Source: Adiantum capillus-veneris
Taxonomy: Eukaryota > Streptophyta > Polypodiopsida > Polypodiales > Pteridaceae
DNA length: 64,000 nucleotides
NCBI GenBank assembly: GCA_014529385.2
Contig: CM043971.1
Location: 98,134,985 to 98,198,984, forward strand
Direction: 5' to 3'
Shown in pieces: positions 57,416 through 64,000 of the stretch (the first letter of the stretch is position 1; each line of letters starts with the position of its first letter). A model generated the notes under the pieces. It searched no databases. It saw only the letters and a list, made by a program, of their open reading frames with translations, and was not told the DNA's origin. Made by a program: the position numbers and the translations under genes.

Positions 57416-58479
57416 TACTTACTTTCACCTTATCTACCATCAATAATGCTCTTTTTTGAGCCCACACCCATGACTCAAGCAGACAAAGAAGGCCCGCAAT
57501 GTTTTGATATTCAAAAAAATCATAATCCTGATTTGTTAGCTTGTAAATTAGGATTTCCAATAATCTTAATATGGGGTCTCCAACCTATAAATAGGCCCCT
57601 CTCCTTCTTGTAAAACAACCTCCAACATCTCACATAGCACCCCAACACTCTATGCGTGAGGAGAGACTTAGGTGTAGCAACCACTTGTGAGCTTCACTCT
57701 TGGTGTGAGAGAAGCCTTCAAGCTACACATTGCAAGTGAGAGAGCGTGAGTTCCACAAATCTCAAAACCACTATTTTACATGCTCCTTCATCATCAATAA
57801 ATTGAGGTTTGGTGCATCAAAGGCGTGATTCGACGTTTAAATCTTCGTCCTTCCATTTGTGCAATACGGTTTGGTAAATTCAAGGTGACTTGTGTATTTT
57901 GAGTTTTTATCGGTTGATCTTGATTTGAGAAAGTGTTTTAGTGTGTTTTCCATTGCCAGTTTTGTGTCCATTGTAAGAGGGTATTGTGGTAAGAGGTCTC
58001 CCACACCCTAAGACAGTGTGTGTGTGTTTTGGCAATGATTAGCAATCACTAAGCATTGAGTGAGTTTTGTACAAGTTCTACGATAGCATCATAACGAACC
58101 ATCTCCATTTGCAAGTCACAAATAAGGTATTACGCAAGATCCTTCCCTCTCTCTCTTCCCTTTGCTCTAGCTCTCTCTGGTCCATTTCATGTGTGTCTTG
58201 GTGTGAGGTTGTTTGTGTGTGTTGTGTGGTGCATCTTCTTGGTTGTGCCAAAATCTCTCTTGCGTCCTAGTTCGCATACCATAACTAGGTGGTGCCCCTA
58301 TCTTGTTTTGGTTTGGCTGTGGGTTTGTTGTTGTGTTGTGCTTGTGGTTGCCCCAGCCCCAATTGAGCAGCACGGGAGCCTTGAGGGGTGTTTAGAGGTC
58401 GCCTCTCTTGTTGCCCGCCCCGGACCGCCTCAGTAGTATAGTCACAACTTGCAAAATATGTCTGAATCACCACTTTCCT

Positions 58480-59090
58480 AGTCTATCGTGATAGATTGAC
58501 AAATAGCCTAGCATAAGACAATTTAAAATTGTGACTTCACCTTTGAGTTCCTTTTACCCTCTATAGCCTATCCTTTAAGTTTTATGACGTTTGGACACTT
58601 GGTTTGGGTTTTGGTCCCATTTTAGTATTTTTGTCAGAGCCTGATTCTCTATCTGGGCCTTAGATTGACTTTCAGTGATCTAAATGCCTTGAAATTTGGT
58701 GTGTATGCTGTATAGGCTCTGTTAAAGCTCTCCCTAGAGGAAATTTGGAAGATAAGGTCCTCAACAGCAATGTCCCTAGTCTATCGCGATAGACTTGGCT
58801 TGTTCTCCACTGTTGGCATTTCTCTCAAGTTATCTCCATAGCTGGTTCACCCACTCCATGTGTTGTGCATTGACAAGTTTTTGCACTGTTTGGAAATTTG
58901 GTCAATGCCTTCTTGCTTCTGTCTGTGAATTCAGACTCTAGAACACTAGTTTTGAAGTTTTGTGGTCAAGATGGTGTTCATTTTCACTCAATTTTTGTGA
59001 GTACCCTTGTATTGATGTGTTAAACCTGTAGTATAAAGGGTTTTTCCAGTTGTTAGTCAATCACCAACTTCACATTCTATCGCGATAGAA
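58480..59090. repeat. Three further copies of the TCTATCGCGATAGA palindrome
   Basis: 58480-58497 (one change, TATCGTGATA), 58778-58795 (perfect AGTCTATCGCGATAGACT) and 59075-59090 (TTCTATCGCGATAGAA, perfect with compensated outer bases). Spacing about 300 bp, as in the 43.3-44.1 kb cluster. The LTRs keep a half-site, GTCGCGATAGACT. Confidence 0.93.
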
Positions 59091-59835
59091 TCAGCAGAGA
59101 GCAATTGGGACTTGATTTTTTGTGTGTTTTTAGACAGTTGTGTTCTCTGTGCCCATATAAGTCTAACCCTCAAGTTTTATGAAGTTTGGACTTATTTCGA
59201 CCTTGGACTCAAGCACTTCACAAATTTCACTTTTCTATGGCAATTCACAACTCAAATGCACTTAAAGTGATGCAAATTTGATGACACTTCATCTTAAGCT
59301 TGTGAATATCAGTCGTACCACATGACACAGTCAGTTTACCCTAGGCTAATGGTTATATCTCTTCTTGGCCTCTTTAGGTTCACTTAGTGTTTTCTTATGA
59401 CAATCACCTGTTTCTTTTTGTTGGTTTTGGTCGCAATTTTTATGTTTTCTCAAGTGTTGGATCATAAATTCCAATGTCTACTCTTTTCACCCCCTTAAAG
59501 AGTATATGGTGCGGGTTTTGCTTTCAAGGCAAGCAAACAGCCTTATTGTTTCTTCTTTTTGTTTGTTTTGCGTTTTTACAGCGTTTTTCTACTCTATTTC
59601 TACACAAGTATAACAAGCACTCAAAACCAAAAAACCATAGCTCCACATTATCCTACTTAACTAAATCTAACTAGTCACAGACCCTCGGCAAGACACATAC
59701 TTGTTGGCTATCCGCTAGACCTCAGGATACTCTATCCTGGATCTTGTTCTAAAAGTTTAAGCTCTCTCTAGTCGAAACTAAAGTAAGATAACCATCACAC
59801 GAGTGACGTAGATCTCCCTACTTAAGGTCTTGTGT

Positions 59836-59852
59836 CCCCGGCAACGGCGCCA
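59836..59852 (-). promoter_or_regulatory. Element E primer-binding site (tRNA-Asp)
   Basis: Minus strand TGGCGCCGTTGCCGGGG, complementary to the 3' end of plant tRNA-Asp as known for many gypsy elements. One base separates it from the 5' LTR. Confidence 0.93.
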
Positions 59853-59853
59853 A

Positions 59854-60781
59854 TGTTTTAGGGCAAAACGACTCCCCTGTTCATGCTCATAAGCATGACA
59901 CAGACAACATACTTATCATTCAATGACACGACTAACCCGTAGGTGCACGGAGGCAATCTCGTTAGCTTGTCAGGTTGAGACCAATCTACACATACACACT
60001 TCTATGATGCATCAATCACTAAACCTTGTAGAATGCAACCCACTCTATCCCTAAACACTCACAACACCGTTTACACCTCAAATGAACTCAGAATCGTATC
60101 AAAATTACTAGGCACCATCCTCTCAATAGGATATACTTACCTATAAGTCTAATCTCACCAGATTTGAACCCTAGTTATCTTGAATACAGTCGCGATAGAC
60201 TCACAGGTCATAATCCAAAAGTGTGCGAAACCTAAGTTTATGAGTATCTATGTGTAGCTAATCTCTCTTTCCATAAAGCACTTGATTGTTGAAAACAGAC
60301 GCTGTTTGTGCTACTTACAAGCAAAACAAGCTCGAGGAAGGATCGATCGCGAACAACTCAAAAATGTGAATGCGTGGCATGGGCGTGTAGCTCTCGGAGA
60401 GGCTACCGCGATGGTGTGGTCACGTTGTGAATCCGGTGAGGGAGAAGCGTGTAGCGAAGAGGATAAGACACACACTCTCTCTCTCTCTCTCTCTCTCTCT
60501 CAGACTCGTAAGACACAGGATTAATATTCAAATGTTATCTTAAAAAATGGTTCTAAGGTGACTTTTATACTTTAGTCACCTTAGCTCAAAAATGTACATG
60601 GGGTTCTCTTCATGATATTTACAAAGTGGAAACACGTCTGGGTCCTGACTGATTGATTAATCTTTACATAACCCAGACAAAGTGGATCAAAATGATAAGA
60701 CGTCTTTGACATAAAAATGGGAATTTGATAGGCTTTACAAGGTGGGCTCATTACAACAGTTGAACAAGTTGGGATCCAACA
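59854..60781 (-). repeat. Element E 5' LTR
   Basis: 928 bp, plus strand TGTTTTAGGG...GGGATCCAACA. Partner of 32485-33428; the main length difference is a shorter (CT)n run (about 60474-60500). Followed by target duplication CCTTC. Confidence 0.95.
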
Positions 60782-60786
60782 CCTTC

Positions 60787-61830
60787 ATAGTTCTCAACAA
60801 GTTTTGATGCTTCTAGGGAGAACTAAGTGTTATCATAGATTCATAGGCATACAAGTTTTAGATAGGTGGAGTTGTCTAGAACCTACTCGTATGGGAGTGA
60901 GCACTGCTGCCGTAGCTTTGACAGTTTATGTATGTCTATATGTGGATTTGCATATGAGATAGTTTGCCTCAAACTAGTTTATGCAATTTGCTTTGACCCG
61001 CGGTCCCATTTTGCTTCTCTTAGTTGGTTGGAGAGCATTTTTTGTTAGTTTTTTTTAGGTATGTGATAGCTGGTGGATGAGAGACTAAGTCTCTATTTAT
61101 GCGCCTTGACTAGTTAGCTTCACACGTTTTGTGTATGCCACATTATTGGTGAGGTTAATTTTTTCTCAAACTACACAAAAATAATTTGTCAAATTTTCCC
61201 AGGTTCTTGCCATAGTTTCTATGTATTTGTAATCTAAAATTTGATATTTTAGTGATTGAAGTACTTGCACTTTGATAGTGATTGAGTTTGACTCTCACTT
61301 TTGACATGTATTCATCAGTTTGGACATGGATTTAGTGTTCTCGTAGCCACTCTCACATGAGTGAGATTCGTGTATGCTTGTAGTGGCTACAACTTATAGG
61401 TAGTCACAAGTTATAGTTTCTATAGGTTTACATGTACAAATTTATGAAATTGTCAGATTTCGTAGCACTATTTGTACTTCTTGTGCTTACATTATCACTT
61501 GGCACTTGATTACACATAGTTTTTTGCTTGGCTTCACAAATATTGAACACTATTTTTTTGTGCCATTTCTTTGGTAGAGCTATAGGTTATATTTGTAAGC
61601 ATGATGAATTGATTGGTTATGGTTGTGTAGTGGTCTAGGTGATCTCCCACTTTGGCATGGTTGAGAGTTTGCTCAATTTATAGGGGAGAGTCTATGAGAT
61701 TTCTCCCAGGATTTCTTGCCATAGTTTTGGTTTTATTGCCATATGTTTTTGATGCCTATGCAATTTTACATCCATGTAGTAGATATGTGGATGTTTTAGA
61801 GTCTGTAGAGATGTGAGAGATAAAGATCTC
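60787..61830. other. No supported gene; flank of element E
   Basis: T-rich sequence with several TTGCCATAGTTT/CTATAGGTT phrases. May be leader or LTR of the plus-strand copia at 61.84 kb, but ends could not be placed. Confidence 0.5.
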
Positions 61831-61839
61831 ATTCACATC

Positions 61840-62078
61840 GATACTTGTGTTGGCAGTATTGTGGTCACACAGTGCACATTAAGTGTCATTGCTTTTGATG
61901 TATGAGGTACCATGAACAACGATGTGTCCAAGATGCAAAGACAAGTTTGACACATGCTAGAGAGGTAGCTCAATATGCAGATGATGGTGATGTCACGTAT
62001 ACTTCTAGCCTTCCTCATGGTTATATGTTTGACGCAAGTGATATTTCTTTGTTGGTTTCTAGATGAGGATGGAGTCTT
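61840..62078 (+). pseudogene. Decayed copia gag-protease, left part (element H)
   Basis: Plus-strand frame with a degenerate zinc knuckle (CWQYCGHTVHIKC near 61850-61890) and a linker (REVAQYADDGDVTYTSSLPH). It breaks at 62078 where insertion I begins and resumes at 63841. Stops inside the frame show it is dead. Confidence 0.6.
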
Positions 62079-63840
<1,762 letters not shown>

Positions 63841-64000
63841 GTCTTCCACACCACACCATGTTGTGAGTGGTTTAGAACTTTCTCTCATGGAAGTTTTGAT
63901 CGAGCATACTTGGACAATGGTTCAACATTTTGACATTGTAGGGGTGGGAGATGTATATATGTCATTGCCTAGTGGTGCATCATATACACTTTGACATGTG
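63841..64000 (+). pseudogene. Decayed copia protease/pre-integrase, right part (element H)
   Basis: Continues from 62078: FHTTPCCEWFRTFSHGSF, then a YLDNGSTF and DIVGVGDVYMSLPSGASYTL segment after a one-base slip. This is the typical copia stretch following the protease active site (S-H-x-T-P...V.LG....I.G.G.V...L..G). Runs off the window. Confidence 0.75.

Larger units (their letters stand above)
55529..59835 (-). other. Element E 5' leader, non-coding
   Basis: 4.3 kb between primer site and gag. It contains the AT-rich repeat at 55887-56463, a (CT)n run at 57369-57412, short ORFs without domains, and palindromes near 58480-59090. Long leaders are typical of giant plant gypsy elements. Parts between 56.5 and 58.1 kb may be a separate insertion, but I found no ends. 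Confidence 0.65.
32485..60781 (-). mobile_element. Giant 28.3-kb Ty3/gypsy-type LTR retrotransposon E
   Basis: Bounded by LTRs 32485-33428 and 59854-60781 (TG..CA ends) and by a perfect 5-bp target duplication CCTTC (32480-32484 and 60782-60786). The tRNA-Asp primer site is at 59836-59852 and the polypurine tract at 33429-33441. Coding order on the minus strand is gag (55.5-52.5 kb), protease, RT, RNase H and integrase (to 47.2 kb), a second retropepsin (46.1-47.0 kb), then a coiled-coil ORF region (43.0-33.5 kb) split by element F. Subtracting F (6.03 kb) leaves about 22.3 kb, close to the size of giant plant Tat/Ogre-type elements. Frameshifts in pol indicate it is now defective. Confidence 0.92.

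Overview
The window is nuclear DNA from a land plant with a large, repeat-rich genome. The evidence is decayed Ty1/copia and Ty3/gypsy retrotransposons nested in each other, primer-binding sites matching plant initiator tRNA-Met and tRNA-Asp, intron-containing genes with GT..AG borders, and long (CT)n/(AC)n tracts. The very large elements and the style of the DNA transposon suggest a fern or another non-flowering lineage, but this is an inference. I see no ordinary host gene. Everything recognisable is mobile DNA or cargo carried by it.

Left part (1-27.5 kb) is a nest at least three layers deep. The oldest layer is a minus-strand gypsy element A, with gag at 27211-25936, protease at 9466-8242, and reverse transcriptase, RNase H and integrase at 6745-4490. 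It is split by a probable solo LTR (6746-8241) and by a minus-strand copia element B (9467-25930; 227-bp LTRs, tRNA-Met primer site). Copia B is itself split inside its integrase by an 11,335-bp DNA transposon C (12076-23410). C has 30-bp terminal inverted repeats and a 4-bp AGCC target duplication, and removing it restores the integrase reading frame. A second gag copy at 1-1690 preserves the unoccupied version of the copia insertion site.

Transposon C is the most interesting object. It encodes (i) a plus-strand DDD/E-type transposase with a long intron filled by a higher-order tandem array of about 20-bp GTACCAAA-type monomers; (ii) a convergent minus-strand four-exon gene for a protein of about 710 residues with a RING-like zinc finger, whose introns hold a related array; and (iii) between the two, enclosed by an inverted repeat, a two-exon FCP1/NIF-type HAD phosphatase-like gene that looks like captured host cargo.

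Middle (27.5-32.5 kb): AT-rich sequence, a gag-like ORF, a 178-bp tandem duplication, and a truncated gag-protease relative of the next element.

Right part (32,485-60,781) is one structurally complete giant gypsy-type retrotransposon E of 28,297 bp on the minus strand. It has 944- and 928-bp LTRs, a perfect CCTTC target duplication, a tRNA-Asp primer site and a 13-nt polypurine tract. Besides gag-protease-RT-RNase H-integrase it carries a duplicated integrase zinc finger, a second retropepsin downstream of integrase, a long coiled-coil ORF region, two identical 17-nt polypurine tracts, and two clusters of a TCTATCGCGATAGA palindrome. A 6-kb TIR element F (34747-40779) sits in its 3' ORF and contains an array of long palindromes, the best being a 190-bp near-perfect one. 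At the right end (62079-63840), two LTRs of the E family lie head to head around a primer site. They form a single insertion with a perfect GTCTT duplication inside a decayed plus-strand copia gag-protease, apparently an integrated aberrant reverse-transcription product.
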